64,000 nt of DNA from Hyphomonas sp. Mor2 (lineage in GTDB: Bacteria > Pseudomonadota > Alphaproteobacteria > Caulobacterales > Hyphomonadaceae): the NCBI RefSeq assembly GCF_001854405.1, contig NZ_CP017718.1:992001-1056000 (forward strand), read 5' to 3'. The position numbers were made by a program, and so were the translations under genes. Numbering within the stretch: the first letter of the stretch is position 1; every line of letters begins with the position of its first letter. Shown in pieces: positions 53,643 to 63,355 of the stretch. The notes under the pieces are model-generated. The model saw only the letters and a list, made by a program, of their open reading frames with translations. It ran no database searches and was not told the origin of the DNA.

Positions 53643-56321
53643 CTAGAAACGGTAACCGATTCCGAAGACAACGTTCCGGCCGAGGAGTGGTCGGCCATAA
53701 AATCCATCAGCAGCGACGAGCTGATCGGTAATTGACTGAGGGCCTCCGAAAACGCGCTGAACGGCTTCTTCATCCGTGACGTTCTGCATGTTAACCCGCG
53801 CATACCAATCACCGCTTTGGCTTTCAAATACCGCGCCCAGATTGATCTGATTGTAACCATCAATGTAGGTGTTGTTTCCGTCATCGAGAGGAACTTCGCC
53901 GACATGGCGTACAACGCCGTTCAGATTCAACGTGCCAAGCGAGGCAATATCGAAATCATAGCGAATGCCAAATGTGCCAAGCGTTTGCGGTTGATTGGCG
54001 ATTTGATTGCCATCGATCGCAGTTAAGTCACCAACTGCGGCATCGAGTTCCGCCTGGGTTACACCAGATCCAGCCTGCGCCGTTGCTGAGCCACCGCTGG
54101 CAAACTTCGGATCTTGGAAGGTTGCGCTGAAGAATACGCCGAGATTGTCGGTAAAGCTAACATCGCCTTCAAGTTCCAGACCCGTCGATTCGCGATCCGT
54201 CTGGAAGTTCGCAATGACCTGCTGGCCATTGATTGTCAGACCGCGTTCCTGCACGTCGCCTTCTTGTGTCAGCGAGAATAGGTTTGCTGCGAGATATACC
54301 GGGCCATTGCCGTAGCGCGCACCGAGCTCGAATATATTCGATGCGGTCGCACCGTTTCTATTTGGCAGATAGGCTTCAGTGGCGCGCGCATAAGCACCGA
54401 TTGTGTCGGAGAATTCGTATGCGCCGCCAACAGTCCAGTTTAGCTCTTCATTCTCAAAATCGAAATCGGTCAGGAATGAACCGGTGAATTGCTGGATCGA
54501 GGTCACAGCGGGTGAAACCGTAGTACCTGGAGGCGGCAGTGGTGTTTGGTTTGGCCCATCACCGAACACGTTTTGAGTTTGAGCAAAGACTCGCTTATCT
54601 TCAAACGTGTCGTGACGCAGACCCAAATCCAGTGTCAAACGATCCCAGCTCAGTTCATATGTGCCATAGAATGAATCAACTTTTGTGTTGATTGAGTCTC
54701 CGTTTAGCCAGTGATTATGGGTCAGGAACCCGTCATCTGTAAGCGTGACTTGTGCGCCTGTTGCATCTTGAAGGTTCACATCCACCCGGCTTGCCTGAGG
54801 CTGAAGATCAATCAAGAACAATTGTTGGCGATTGTTCTGTTGGCGATCCATTTTCAGATAGTAATAGCCAAACGAAGCATAGTGAGAGATGTCGCCCGTT
54901 TGCCAATCGAAATTAAGCTCCAAGTCCTGCTGGAAGCTGGTAAACGGATTGTCCTGATCGAACGCTGCAGCTGGCATGAAAATGCCATTGCCATTGGCAA
55001 GCGTGGTCGCTGTTGAAGCAGCTTCGCCAGCATCAATAATACCGTTCAGGTTGGCGTCGGTAATTGTGCCATTGTCGAGAATGTCACCCTGCTGGTTGGT
55101 CACAGTATATGCCGTTGGGGCGAACCCGGCAGGCAATGCGTAGGCGTAATTGACCAAACCGGCGCCCATCGTATTTGAGTTCAACAGGTTTGGAACAAGT
55201 GACTCACCTGTTTGGAAGTCTCCGCCAATCGCAAAGCCTGCTGCATAATATCCCGAGAAGCGAGACGTCACGTCGGTATAGCGATTTCGCGAAATGAACT
55301 CCACGTCCACGCCATTATCCAAGTTCCATTCCTTGACGAATTCAGAACCCACATAGTTCATTTTGGACGCGTTGCCGTCTCGTAGATCCAAGCGGCTCGG
55401 AACGCCTGGAGCACTGAACGTTGTCGAAAGTGCAATTTCACTACTCAAAAGAGAACCGGTTGTGATATCTGGGCCGCCAGGGAAGGGGCTCGGATTATTC
55501 GGATCACCAAGAAGTGGAACAGCGAGATAAACAATGTTGCCTTCGTCGAACTTACGACCAGACACTTTCAAATATCCGCTATCATCGTCAAAATGATACT
55601 TCAAACTACCATGAAGGTTGTATCCCTCATTGGCAGCAAAGTCGACTTTTCGCACGCCTTCATCCGTCGTGTAATAGCCAGACAAGGAGTAGGTTAGGTT
55701 GTCGGTGATCGGGCCACCGAGCCAGCCCTCTACACGGCGCATTCCGAAATCAGAAGCTTGGAGGTATATGTCTCCTTCTTGCTCATCTCTTGAGCCTTCT
55801 TTGTAGCGAAAATCGATGACCGCGCCGATCGCAGCGGTGCGCAGGATAGGAGAGTTACCACCACGAACGGTTTGAATGCTATCAATGCCGTTGTGGACGC
55901 GATACAGGAAATCTGGTCCATCGCGCATAATCGGAATACCATCTTCCTCTAATTCGAGGAACTGCGTGCCGCCAGCGCCGACGCCCCGGAAACGGTACTC
56001 ATTGTTTGTGTTACCCGACGTGTTCTCGATTTGAAGGGACGGGATGTTAATCAATGCATCGGAGATGTTTCGAGGCGCTTGTTCCAGTAGCGCTTCGGAA
56101 TCGATCGTGGTGACGGGTACCGATGCTGAGAGTAGTCGCGTTTCTTTGTTGCCGATAACAACAACAGTACTTTGATACGACACTTCATCTTCAGCGTCAG
56201 TGTCCCCGTCTGTTATGTCTTGGGCATGTGCGCCTGCAATTCCCAAGCAGGCTACCGCCATTGCTGAACAAGAAAGTTTCAGCCAACTGGCATAGGTGTT
56301 GATGTTCTTAGTGTCGCTCAT
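53643..56321 (-). CDS. TonB-dependent receptor, sugar-locus type
   Basis: 892 residues. Sec signal ending near AHAQ, TonB-box-like STVVVIGNKETRLL, plug (PRNISDALINIPSLQIENTSGNTNNEYRFRGVG, IDSIQTVRGGNSPILRTAAIGAVIDFR), beta barrel and a C-terminal GIGYRF ending in Phe. GGGAGG lies before the ATG. The gene is downstream of a LacI gene and has a 14-bp LacI-type operator 142 bp upstream of its start, the same as the one near the glycoside hydrolase. It therefore probably imports the oligosaccharide or glycoside handled by that locus. The ligand itself is unknown. Confidence 0.95.
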   Translation of the reverse strand: MSDTKNINTYASWLKLSCSAMAVACLGIAGAHAQDITDGDTDAEDEVSYQSTVVVIGNKETRLLSASVPVTTIDSEALLEQAPRNISDALINIPSLQIENTSGNTNNEYRFRGVGAGGTQFLELEEDGIPIMRDGPDFLYRVHNGIDSIQTVRGGNSPILRTAAIGAVIDFRYKEGSRDEQEGDIYLQASDFGMRRVEGWLGGPITDNLTYSLSGYYTTDEGVRKVDFAANEGYNLHGSLKYHFDDDSGYLKVSGRKFDEGNIVYLAVPLLGDPNNPSPFPGGPDITTGSLLSSEIALSTTFSAPGVPSRLDLRDGNASKMNYVGSEFVKEWNLDNGVDVEFISRNRYTDVTSRFSGYYAAGFAIGGDFQTGESLVPNLLNSNTMGAGLVNYAYALPAGFAPTAYTVTNQQGDILDNGTITDANLNGIIDAGEAASTATTLANGNGIFMPAAAFDQDNPFTSFQQDLELNFDWQTGDISHYASFGYYYLKMDRQQNNRQQLFLIDLQPQASRVDVNLQDATGAQVTLTDDGFLTHNHWLNGDSINTKVDSFYGTYELSWDRLTLDLGLRHDTFEDKRVFAQTQNVFGDGPNQTPLPPPGTTVSPAVTSIQQFTGSFLTDFDFENEELNWTVGGAYEFSDTIGAYARATEAYLPNRNGATASNIFELGARYGNGPVYLAANLFSLTQEGDVQERGLTINGQQVIANFQTDRESTGLELEGDVSFTDNLGVFFSATFQDPKFASGGSATAQAGSGVTQAELDAAVGDLTAIDGNQIANQPQTLGTFGIRYDFDIASLGTLNLNGVVRHVGEVPLDDGNNTYIDGYNQINLGAVFESQSGDWYARVNMQNVTDEEAVQRVFGGPQSITDQLVAADGFYGRPLLGRNVVFGIGYRF

Positions 56322-56462
56322 AGCGGCCTCCCTATTTGCTCACGCAAGATCGATCGAGGGATGAGGCTCTATCATAAGCCGCTTTGTAACCTCCCGACCG
56401 CCTTATGAATGAGCGGTTTTAGTCGAGCGTGTTTTTGTGATTCACCGCTCTGAACAACAAGC

Positions 56463-56476
56463 TGTCACCGGTGTCA
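56463..56476. promoter_or_regulatory. LacI-type operator upstream of the TonB-dependent receptor
   Basis: TGTCACCGGTGTCA, an inverted repeat with CG centre and one mismatched pair. It is the exact reverse complement of the site at 63356-63369 before the glycoside hydrolase. The LacI regulator encoded at 56555 ends 79 bp away and is the presumed binder. Confidence 0.7.
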
Positions 56477-56554
56477 TATTTTTTCAAGAGATTTATTCGA
56501 TTAAAGGGTGAAACATCTTGTGGGTTGCAATTATATCACGATTTTCATGAGCGG

Positions 56555-57613
56555 TTATGACACCGGTGCCGGGCCTGTGGAATCTCGCGAAAGAAGGCTA
56601 CAGTCCAGCTTTGTTTCCGCACCTTTGGCGGCTTTTTGTCCGGCTTGAATTGTGATCAACAATTCGGCCGCTGCACGCGCCATTTCTTCCAGAGGCTGAC
56701 GTATCGTCGTAACATTTGGTTCTATAATTCGAGACAGAGGAATGTCGTCGAATCCCGCGACAGATAAATCTTCTGGAATTGATAATCCAAAACCTTGAGC
56801 GGCATACATAACGCCCGCGGCCATTTCGTCATTTGCCGCAAAGATGGCTGTCGGTCGATCATCTCGGCTCAGCAGCGCCTTGGCATGCTCCATTCCGGCC
56901 GCAAATGTATAATCCCCGCGCAACATAAAATAATGCGGTGTATCGAGTTCAGCTTCCTCCATAGCGCGCACATAGCCTTGTAGGCGAGCGGACGCTGACC
57001 CGTGCCGCGCCAGGCCCTCAATATGTGCGATTTTGCTATGACCGAGTTCAATTAGGTGCTTTGTTATTTGGTGCGCGGCATCCGTATCATCAAAGTAAAC
57101 CCGAGGTGTGCGATCAGGTTCTTTAAAAGGCGCGATGCGAATAATTTGGTGTCCGGCCCGTTCCAGGCGCTCGATTAAGGGCATATCGTCACTAATCGGT
57201 GCGGTAACTATAATTCCATCCAGGTCGCTTCGATCTATCAGGTCTGGTTTTCTTGTCGCTTCCGGATCAACACGCTCCGGTGTGACGCTTTCTGCGGCCA
57301 ATCTATAACCGTAATCATCACAACGTTCGAGCGTGCCGATGAGCAATCGGCTAATATAGTTGGCGCTCGGATTGTCATATAACAGTCCGATGAGAAATGA
57401 ACGATCATCCTTCAATCCCAGCCGTTTTGCCACTGTGTTGGGTTGATAATTCATCTCAGCCAGAACGGCTTCGACTTTCTCTTTCGTTTTTTGACCGACA
57501 TGCTTTTCGTGATTGATGACGCGTGCAACCGTTTTTGCTGAAACACCTGCCCGTTCAGCAACATCATATATTGTTGTGCGCCCGCTGCGCGTCGTGGTTG
57601 TTTCGTTCGTCAT
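56555..57613 (-). CDS. LacI family transcriptional regulator of the ABC/receptor locus
   Basis: 352 residues. HTH TIYDVAERAGVSAKTVARVINHEKHVGQKT, hinge TVAKRLGLKDDRSF and an effector domain with IFAANDEMAAGVMYAAQG and DDIPLSRIIEPNVTTI. GGGAGG precedes the ATG. It is the last gene of the leftward unit that starts with the glycoside hydrolase and includes the whole ABC transporter, lying 38 bp after the ATPase. The shared operator sequence before the glycoside hydrolase and the receptor makes it the likely repressor of both units, including its own. Confidence 0.9.
   Translation of the reverse strand: MTNETTTTRSGRTTIYDVAERAGVSAKTVARVINHEKHVGQKTKEKVEAVLAEMNYQPNTVAKRLGLKDDRSFLIGLLYDNPSANYISRLLIGTLERCDDYGYRLAAESVTPERVDPEATRKPDLIDRSDLDGIIVTAPISDDMPLIERLERAGHQIIRIAPFKEPDRTPRVYFDDTDAAHQITKHLIELGHSKIAHIEGLARHGSASARLQGYVRAMEEAELDTPHYFMLRGDYTFAAGMEHAKALLSRDDRPTAIFAANDEMAAGVMYAAQGFGLSIPEDLSVAGFDDIPLSRIIEPNVTTIRQPLEEMARAAAELLITIQAGQKAAKGAETKLDCSLLSRDSTGPAPVS
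56558..56570. promoter_or_regulatory. Possible auxiliary LacI operator in the 3' end of lacI
   Basis: TGACACCGGTGCC shares the CACCGGTG core with the two stronger sites and lies in the last codons of the LacI gene. Centre-to-centre distance to the 56463 site is 95 bp, about nine helical turns, which would suit looping. It may also be coding coincidence. Confidence 0.3.
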
Positions 57614-57651
57614 CTCTCGCCTCCCTCGCCAATACCCCTTATGCGTCGACT

Positions 57652-58770
57652 TTACAGAGTTCTTGCAAGCGTTGCTCCAGTTTCGCTGTCAAAGAAGTGC
57701 ATTTGTGACGGATCGACTGAGAAATGCATAGCTGTATCAGGCTTAACAATAGGTTCTGGCGCCACACGCGCGACAGCCGGCTCCTCGCTGCCATCCACCT
57801 TTAGATAAACAAAAGCTTCGCCGCCTGTTGTTTCAAACGCTTCCACGCTGCCTGGAATTGAGATGCGATCGCTCGATTGTTCTATTGAGTTCGCTTTTGC
57901 GTGCTCTGGGCGAACGCCAAGCGTGATTTGACGCCCAATCTGACCGCCCAATGTTTCACTTGCCGCATCCGGAATTTTGACCATAGGGCCAATCGATTTT
58001 CCGTCAAAGACTAGACCGTCATCTTGGCGAATAGTCCCTTCAAAAAAATTCATTGCCGGCGAACCAATGAAGCCAGCGACGAACTTGTTCGCAGGCTGCT
58101 TGTACAATTCCAGCGGAGTTGCGATCTGACGAATCTGGCCTGCCTCCATGACAATGATCCGGTCAGCTAGCGTCATGGCTTCAACTTGGTCATGGGTTAC
58201 ATAGATCATCGTTTTGCCAAGCGTGCGGTGCAGGCGCGCCATCTCGCCACGCATTTGAACGCGCATTTTGGCATCAAGATTTGAAAGTGGCTCATCGAAC
58301 AGAAAAACACCCCGGCGACGCACGATAGAGCGTCCTACCGCTACGCGTTGACGCTGCCCCCCAGAGAGCTGTTTTGGCTTTCTCTTAAGGATTTCAGTCA
58401 GCCCCAAAGTATCAGCTGCTTCCTCAACTCTTCTTTTGATCTCGTCCTCGGGGTGTTTGCGATTGCGCAAACCGAACGCCATATTGTCGTAGACATTCAT
58501 ATGCGGATAAAGCGCATAATTTTGAAACACCATTGTGATGTTGCGATCCTTTGGGGCAACGTCATTGACGACGTCGCCATCAATACGCAGCTCACCATCT
58601 GAGATTTCTTCGAGCCCCGCGATCATGCGCAAGGTTGTACTTTTTCCGCAACCAGATGGCCCCACGAGAACAATAAACTCGCCGGACTGAATATCGAAAC
58701 TGGCGCCGTGCACCCCGACATGTCCGTTTGGGTATACTTTGCGAACGCCGTTAAGGCTGACCTCCGTCAT
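57652..58770 (-). CDS. Sugar ABC transporter ATP-binding protein (MalK/UgpC type)
   Basis: 372 residues. Walker A GPSGCGKST, Q-loop, signature LSGGQRQRVAVGRS, Walker B VFLFDEPLSNLDAKMR and the switch His in YVTHDQVEAMTLADRI. The C-terminal extension of about 140 residues with GSPAMNFFEGTI and LGVRPEHAK is the TOBE/OB regulatory region of the MalK class. GGAGG lies before the ATG. It powers the importer formed by the two permeases and the binding protein. Confidence 0.94.
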   Translation of the reverse strand: MTEVSLNGVRKVYPNGHVGVHGASFDIQSGEFIVLVGPSGCGKSTTLRMIAGLEEISDGELRIDGDVVNDVAPKDRNITMVFQNYALYPHMNVYDNMAFGLRNRKHPEDEIKRRVEEAADTLGLTEILKRKPKQLSGGQRQRVAVGRSIVRRRGVFLFDEPLSNLDAKMRVQMRGEMARLHRTLGKTMIYVTHDQVEAMTLADRIIVMEAGQIRQIATPLELYKQPANKFVAGFIGSPAMNFFEGTIRQDDGLVFDGKSIGPMVKIPDAASETLGGQIGRQITLGVRPEHAKANSIEQSSDRISIPGSVEAFETTGGEAFVYLKVDGSEEPAVARVAPEPIVKPDTAMHFSVDPSQMHFFDSETGATLARTL

Positions 58771-58813
58771 CGGGGTTCCTCCACATAAATTTCTTATTTT
58801 GTTTCATTTCTGG

Positions 58814-59662
58814 CTATCCCTTCAGCCCGCTTGATGCGGCGCTCTGAATGAAGAGGCGTTGAAAGCTCAAAAAGATGATGAGCATGGGCAGGGCGATGAA
58901 GACCGAACCTGCCATCAGCATCGTCCACTCAACTTTGAACTCATAGCGGAACATCGCCATGCCCATGGGAAGCGTGTACATATCAGGGGTCGTTGTGACG
59001 ATGACCGGCCACAAGAAATCGTTCCAATTGCCCTGGAACGTGTAGATGCCAAGCGCAACAAGCGGGGCTTTGGAAATCGGCAGCACGACCTTGTAAAAGG
59101 TCTCAAATCGACTGCAGCCATCAATCCGTGCGGCCTCCTCCAGCTCCCGCGGGACCGACTCAAAGAACTGTTTCATCAAAAAGATCCCGAAAACCTGAAC
59201 AATCCCGGGCGCGATCAAACCTTGATAGGTGTTGATCCAACCAAACTCATTGAGCAGCATGAACTTCGGAACCAAAGTGACGTGCCCGGGCACCATCAAG
59301 GTCGCCAGAAACGCCATGAAGATGAGATCCTTTCCGGGAAATCTCATGCGCGCAAACGCGTAACCCGCGAGCGCGTCGAAGAAGAGATTGCAGGCGGTGA
59401 CTACGAGCACGATAAGCAAGCTGTTGAACAGCCATCTGGGAAACGACAGCTCTGTAAATAAGCGGACATAGTTTTCTAGCGTCGCCGGGTCCGGGATCAA
59501 TTTTACCGGCCACCGCAACACGTCTCCTGGCTCCTGAAATGACAGGGAGATCGACCAAATGAATGGAGATAGAAAAATCAGAGTTGCAATAATGAGTAGG
59601 GCAAACGCGCCAAACCGCGTGGCGCGTTTGGAAAGTGTGTCCTTGCCGTCAAATCCGCTCAT
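58814..59662 (-). CDS. Sugar ABC transporter permease (MalG type)
   Basis: 282 residues with six membrane segments. The EAA loop, which docks the ATPase, reads LEEAARIDGCSRFETFYKVVLPISKAPL. N-terminal SPFIWSISLSFQEPGDVLRWPVKLIP is typical of carbohydrate permeases of the MalG/LacG group. Starts by a 4-bp overlap with the end of the MalF-type gene and has GGAGG upstream. Confidence 0.93.
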   Translation of the reverse strand: MSGFDGKDTLSKRATRFGAFALLIIATLIFLSPFIWSISLSFQEPGDVLRWPVKLIPDPATLENYVRLFTELSFPRWLFNSLLIVLVVTACNLFFDALAGYAFARMRFPGKDLIFMAFLATLMVPGHVTLVPKFMLLNEFGWINTYQGLIAPGIVQVFGIFLMKQFFESVPRELEEAARIDGCSRFETFYKVVLPISKAPLVALGIYTFQGNWNDFLWPVIVTTTPDMYTLPMGMAMFRYEFKVEWTMLMAGSVFIALPMLIIFLSFQRLFIQSAASSGLKG

Positions 59663-60552
59663 CGGTTCTCCTCCGGCTCAAGAATTCTGCGCTGGATCAG
59701 CGTCAGGCCCAAAATAATTAAGAACAACACGATTGAGGCAGCTGAGGCGTATCCGAACCGGAAGTGCCCAAACGCGCTATTATAAATATAATAGCTCATC
59801 GTCGTGGTTGCATTTGCCGGGCCGCCATTGGACATGACGTAAATCTGGTCGAAAACCTGGAATGAGCCGATGAGCCCGAGCGTGACCACGAAAAAAATGG
59901 TCGGTCGCAGACTGGGCACCGTGATTTGCCAAAAGCGCGTCCACGGTCCGGCCGCGTCCATACGAGCAGCTTCATAAAGTGAGCCTGGAATGCCCTGAAG
60001 TCCAGCTAAAAAGGCAATCATGAAGTAGCCGGAGGTCGACCAAATATTAAGCGCCATGATGGAACCGAGTGCATATTGAGGGTCGCCGATCCAGTCGGGG
60101 CCGGTGATGCCAAGACCAGAGAGAAAGTAGTTGAGCAAACCCGTTTTAGAGTAGATCCAAAGAAAAATAACTGATGTCACCACTGAAGAGGTGATCGCTG
60201 GCACGTAAAACGCCGCTCGGAAAAACGCTCGGGCGGGAATTTTCTGGTTTACAGCAACCGCGAGTAAGAGCGCCAACATGGTTTGAATTGGCACGACGCC
60301 CACGGCATAGATCACGGTGTTTCGAAGGGCGATATGAAAGACGTCGTCGCCGGCGAGTTCGAAAAAATGGCCGAAGCCGATAAATGGGCGCTCATCGGTA
60401 AGCAGGTTCCAGTCAAAAAACGCAAGCACGAATGAGAATAGGATTGGGCCAAAAGTTGATAGGCTGAGAACCGCGAGTGGGATGAGCAAAAAGGCATAGG
60501 CCGTTAAGGCTTCTTCTTTTTCTTCGCGGCCCATTTTTTTCCAGAACATCAT
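59659..60552 (-). CDS. Sugar ABC transporter permease (MalF type)
   Basis: 297 residues. Six membrane segments with the EAA loop LYEAARMDAAGPWTRFWQITVPSLRPT and the family segment FGPILFSFVLAFFDWNLL. It pairs with the MalG-type permease. The start, at ATG 60552 or the neighbouring ATG, overlaps the binding-protein stop. Confidence 0.93.
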   Translation of the reverse strand: MMFWKKMGREEKEEALTAYAFLLIPLAVLSLSTFGPILFSFVLAFFDWNLLTDERPFIGFGHFFELAGDDVFHIALRNTVIYAVGVVPIQTMLALLLAVAVNQKIPARAFFRAAFYVPAITSSVVTSVIFLWIYSKTGLLNYFLSGLGITGPDWIGDPQYALGSIMALNIWSTSGYFMIAFLAGLQGIPGSLYEAARMDAAGPWTRFWQITVPSLRPTIFFVVTLGLIGSFQVFDQIYVMSNGGPANATTTMSYYIYNSAFGHFRFGYASAASIVLFLIILGLTLIQRRILEPEENR

Positions 60553-61769
60553 CGCGCGTTCTCCAAACGATTGGCCATCCGCTCCAATGCGTCCTCCACC
60601 GGGCGGTCTAAGAGAAAGATCGATTGCAACATCGTTTCAGCTTCATCCAAAACGCGTTGATTGCTCCCGACCTGCCACGTGCGGGCATAAGCTGCGCTGC
60701 GAACGAAGGCTGCAGTCTTCGGGTCATCTTCTAACCGAGCTTTTGCGGCAATGGATTGGCGCGGCGGTAACGCAATGCCGCGCTCCACCCAGCGCTGCTG
60801 GCCGTGTATGCTGGTCAGATAACTAAGCAGCGTCCATGCCTGCTGAGTATTCTCGCTTTGAGCTGGCATCACATATCCCACGACATAAGCAATCGATGCG
60901 CGCTCTTTTCCAGCTGGTAGTTCTGCGATCTCATAAGGCGTGCCTGGAAAAGTTTCATCCATGAAATTGACGGCCCAGTTTCCAGAGAGCGCCATCGCAA
61001 AGCGCTCGCGTCCAAACCCATCCATGTTCCAGGCGCCGCCAACATCGGTCGAATGCCCCAACCATCCACGTTGCTTAAGTGATTGGAGCCAGGTGAGGGT
61101 GTCCTTTAGCGCGGGATTGCCCGCATCAAACTTGCCATCCTCGTCGAGAATTTCACCGCCATTTTGCCAGACAAATGGAAGTAAATACTCAAGGCTGGGA
61201 TCAACACCCAGGCCGTATCGATCCGTCTGCCCATCGCCGTCTAGGTCAACGCTGAGCGCTTGCGCATAAAGTTCCAATTCAGCCCATGTCGCGGGCGGTC
61301 GATCGAAACCGGCATCGGCCAGCATGTCAGGATTGTAGAATAGCGCTAGCGTGGAATAGTCTTTTGGAATTCCGTAGAGTTTTCCATCCTGCTCAAAGGC
61401 TGCGAGCAGTGCCGGTTCGAAATCATCAACTGCAAATTCCGCATCCGATTTTACAAGGTCATCTAATGGCGCCAGCACCTCATAATTAATCATCGCCGGC
61501 GCCCAAAACGCTTCAAGCATAAACACTTCGGGCGCGGTATTGGTGCCCAGCATCAGTTGAAGCTTTTGGGGGTAATTGGCTTGTATCGGATGGTATTTCA
61601 GCAGTATTTCAGGGTTCTCGGCGGAGAACTCTGCAACCATCTCGCGGACGAGCTCATCTTCCACGGGGCTAGATACCCAGCCGGTTAACCGAATTCCGTC
61701 TTCGCCGCTGCTTCCGCACGCCGAGACGATGAACGAAAGCATTGAGGCAAAGAGAATTCGGATCATCAT
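60549..61769 (-). CDS. ABC transporter sugar-binding lipoprotein
   Basis: 406 residues. A short N-terminal signal with the lipobox VSAC (Cys18), so it is tethered to the membrane. Mature fold is the extracellular solute-binding protein family 1 (LTGWVSSPVEDELVREMVAEFSAENPEILLKY, then YGIPKDYSTLALFYNPDMLADAGF). The ligand is probably a sugar or glycoside, perhaps a sucrose- or glycerate-type solute, given the neighbours. Overlaps the glycoside hydrolase stop by 4 bp. Confidence 0.92.
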   Translation of the reverse strand: MMIRILFASMLSFIVSACGSSGEDGIRLTGWVSSPVEDELVREMVAEFSAENPEILLKYHPIQANYPQKLQLMLGTNTAPEVFMLEAFWAPAMINYEVLAPLDDLVKSDAEFAVDDFEPALLAAFEQDGKLYGIPKDYSTLALFYNPDMLADAGFDRPPATWAELELYAQALSVDLDGDGQTDRYGLGVDPSLEYLLPFVWQNGGEILDEDGKFDAGNPALKDTLTWLQSLKQRGWLGHSTDVGGAWNMDGFGRERFAMALSGNWAVNFMDETFPGTPYEIAELPAGKERASIAYVVGYVMPAQSENTQQAWTLLSYLTSIHGQQRWVERGIALPPRQSIAAKARLEDDPKTAAFVRSAAYARTWQVGSNQRVLDEAETMLQSIFLLDRPVEDALERMANRLENAR

Positions 61770-63313
61770 TCGCCCACTCCTCGCAGGCTTGGGCTATCTA
61801 TCACGATCCGATTGCCTGAAATCGTGAAGTCTCGAGAAATGCCGTTAATAGTAACCTCGAGTGTGAACGGCGCTGACCCTTCAGCGAGAATAACATCCCG
61901 TTCCGGATCGTAAATGAGAGACACATTGATATCGCCAAGCCTTAAACGTTCAACGCCGTGACGGTCTTGCCGCGTGAGGTCCCAAGATATTTTGTTGTTA
62001 GGTGCATCGAGCTCAATGCCAATAATCGTCTCAATCAAAGAAGAGATCGGGCCGCAGGCTGTCCATCCAGCAAATTCTGGTCGCGAGATATTGCCTTCAG
62101 AAATGCTATCAGCGGCATAATTCTCCCAAATGGTCCCCGTCGACTTCAAAACGGCGTCGATGTTGGAAAGGTGCTTAGATGCAATTAAGCGCGCTGCATC
62201 GCGTTGACCATTTTCGCGCAATGTTCGGATCGCTAAGTGGACCATTGGCGGCCAAACCGCACCGTGCCAGTAATTTCCGTGAGGGTGATACACGAAATGG
62301 TCCGCAGAAACGCTCGGTATCGGGTGGGCGCGGAAGAAACTTGAGCGATCGAGGAAGTTATCGCGAATGGCTTCTGCACGATCTGTTTCTATGTTTCTCA
62401 ACAGCAACGGCCAAGCACCGGCGGGTGTTTTAACGCGGGTCAGCTGATCCTGCGGCCCGACATCAACATACAAACCAATCTCGGCGTTCCACATATGCGC
62501 GTTGATATAATCAAATAGCTGGGTATACTTTTTTTCGAAAAGTTTTTGCGTTTCGTGATCGCTTACGCTTTCAGCCATTTCAGAAATTCTGAGCGCTGCA
62601 AGGGCTTGCTGCGCGGTTAAGCACATCCACACATGGTCATAATGCTTGTGGACGTGGCCGCCACCATGCTCATAAACCCTCGGGGTGTTATCCATGCCCG
62701 AGGCCAGAGCGGTGGTCCAGTATCCAACGCCGTCATTCGCCCGCCTGTGCGTTTCTAACCATTCATAGTAGCGAACGAGATGTTGCAGGACCAAAGCCAG
62801 GCGTCCTTCGTCGCCTGTTACCTTGAACATTCGCCATTCTGCGTCCGCAAAAAGCGGCGGATTGATACAACTCGGATGACTATCTTCCCAATAGTCATCA
62901 CCTGTTATACCGTTGATTTCACGGCATATAAATCCATTGGAGTGCTGCTTGCGATAAAAATTATCGAGCGTTCCATAAACCGGCAAAACATGCGTCGCAT
63001 AGCGTAAGAAATCGATCATAAAACAACTGTCCCATTGGAACAGATTGTCGCTGAACGCTGCATCCACATGATCAACCGTACCAGCGGTGTCTGAGCCTGC
63101 TTTAACTTTATCAAAGGCGATCGCCCAGCTGCGCCAATACAAATCTAAAAGTTCTGGATTTTCCTCCAGAATAGGGGAAGGCAGCAGCTTTCGTTGCTCC
63201 ATTGTCAGATCAGGAGCGCGGTGACTCATGTCAATTCCGGCAATATGCGCGGCAGGAATGCCTTCAGCTTCCATATCTAGTGGCGCTTTAGGGGGAGCAT
63301 CTATCAATGACAT
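61766..63313 (-). CDS. MGH1-like glycoside hydrolase (GH63-type (alpha/alpha)6 barrel)
   Basis: 515 residues from ATG at 63313; a TTG at 63370 lies inside the operator and is rejected. Conserved stretches: FQWDSCFMIDFLRYA, NPPLFADAEWRMFK, ALASGMDNTPRVYEHGG with the likely acid Asp, HPHGNYWHGAVWPPMVHLAIRTL and TIWENYAAD with the likely base Glu. These match the mannosyl-/glucosylglycerate hydrolase type of GH63-related enzymes. No signal peptide, so it acts in the cytoplasm on a solute brought in by the ABC transporter. A small osmolyte-like glycoside such as glucosylglycerate is likely, but other substrates are possible. Confidence 0.87.
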   Translation of the reverse strand: MSLIDAPPKAPLDMEAEGIPAAHIAGIDMSHRAPDLTMEQRKLLPSPILEENPELLDLYWRSWAIAFDKVKAGSDTAGTVDHVDAAFSDNLFQWDSCFMIDFLRYATHVLPVYGTLDNFYRKQHSNGFICREINGITGDDYWEDSHPSCINPPLFADAEWRMFKVTGDEGRLALVLQHLVRYYEWLETHRRANDGVGYWTTALASGMDNTPRVYEHGGGHVHKHYDHVWMCLTAQQALAALRISEMAESVSDHETQKLFEKKYTQLFDYINAHMWNAEIGLYVDVGPQDQLTRVKTPAGAWPLLLRNIETDRAEAIRDNFLDRSSFFRAHPIPSVSADHFVYHPHGNYWHGAVWPPMVHLAIRTLRENGQRDAARLIASKHLSNIDAVLKSTGTIWENYAADSISEGNISRPEFAGWTACGPISSLIETIIGIELDAPNNKISWDLTRQDRHGVERLRLGDINVSLIYDPERDVILAEGSAPFTLEVTINGISRDFTISGNRIVIDSPSLRGVGE

Positions 63314-63355
63314 TTCGAACCCATGGTGTTGTGTTTTCAGCAACAATACATAGTC

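Noticed and set aside
58859..59461. 200-codon plus-strand frame
   Set aside because: It runs opposite the MalG-type permease; its highly charged composition is that of a shadow frame.
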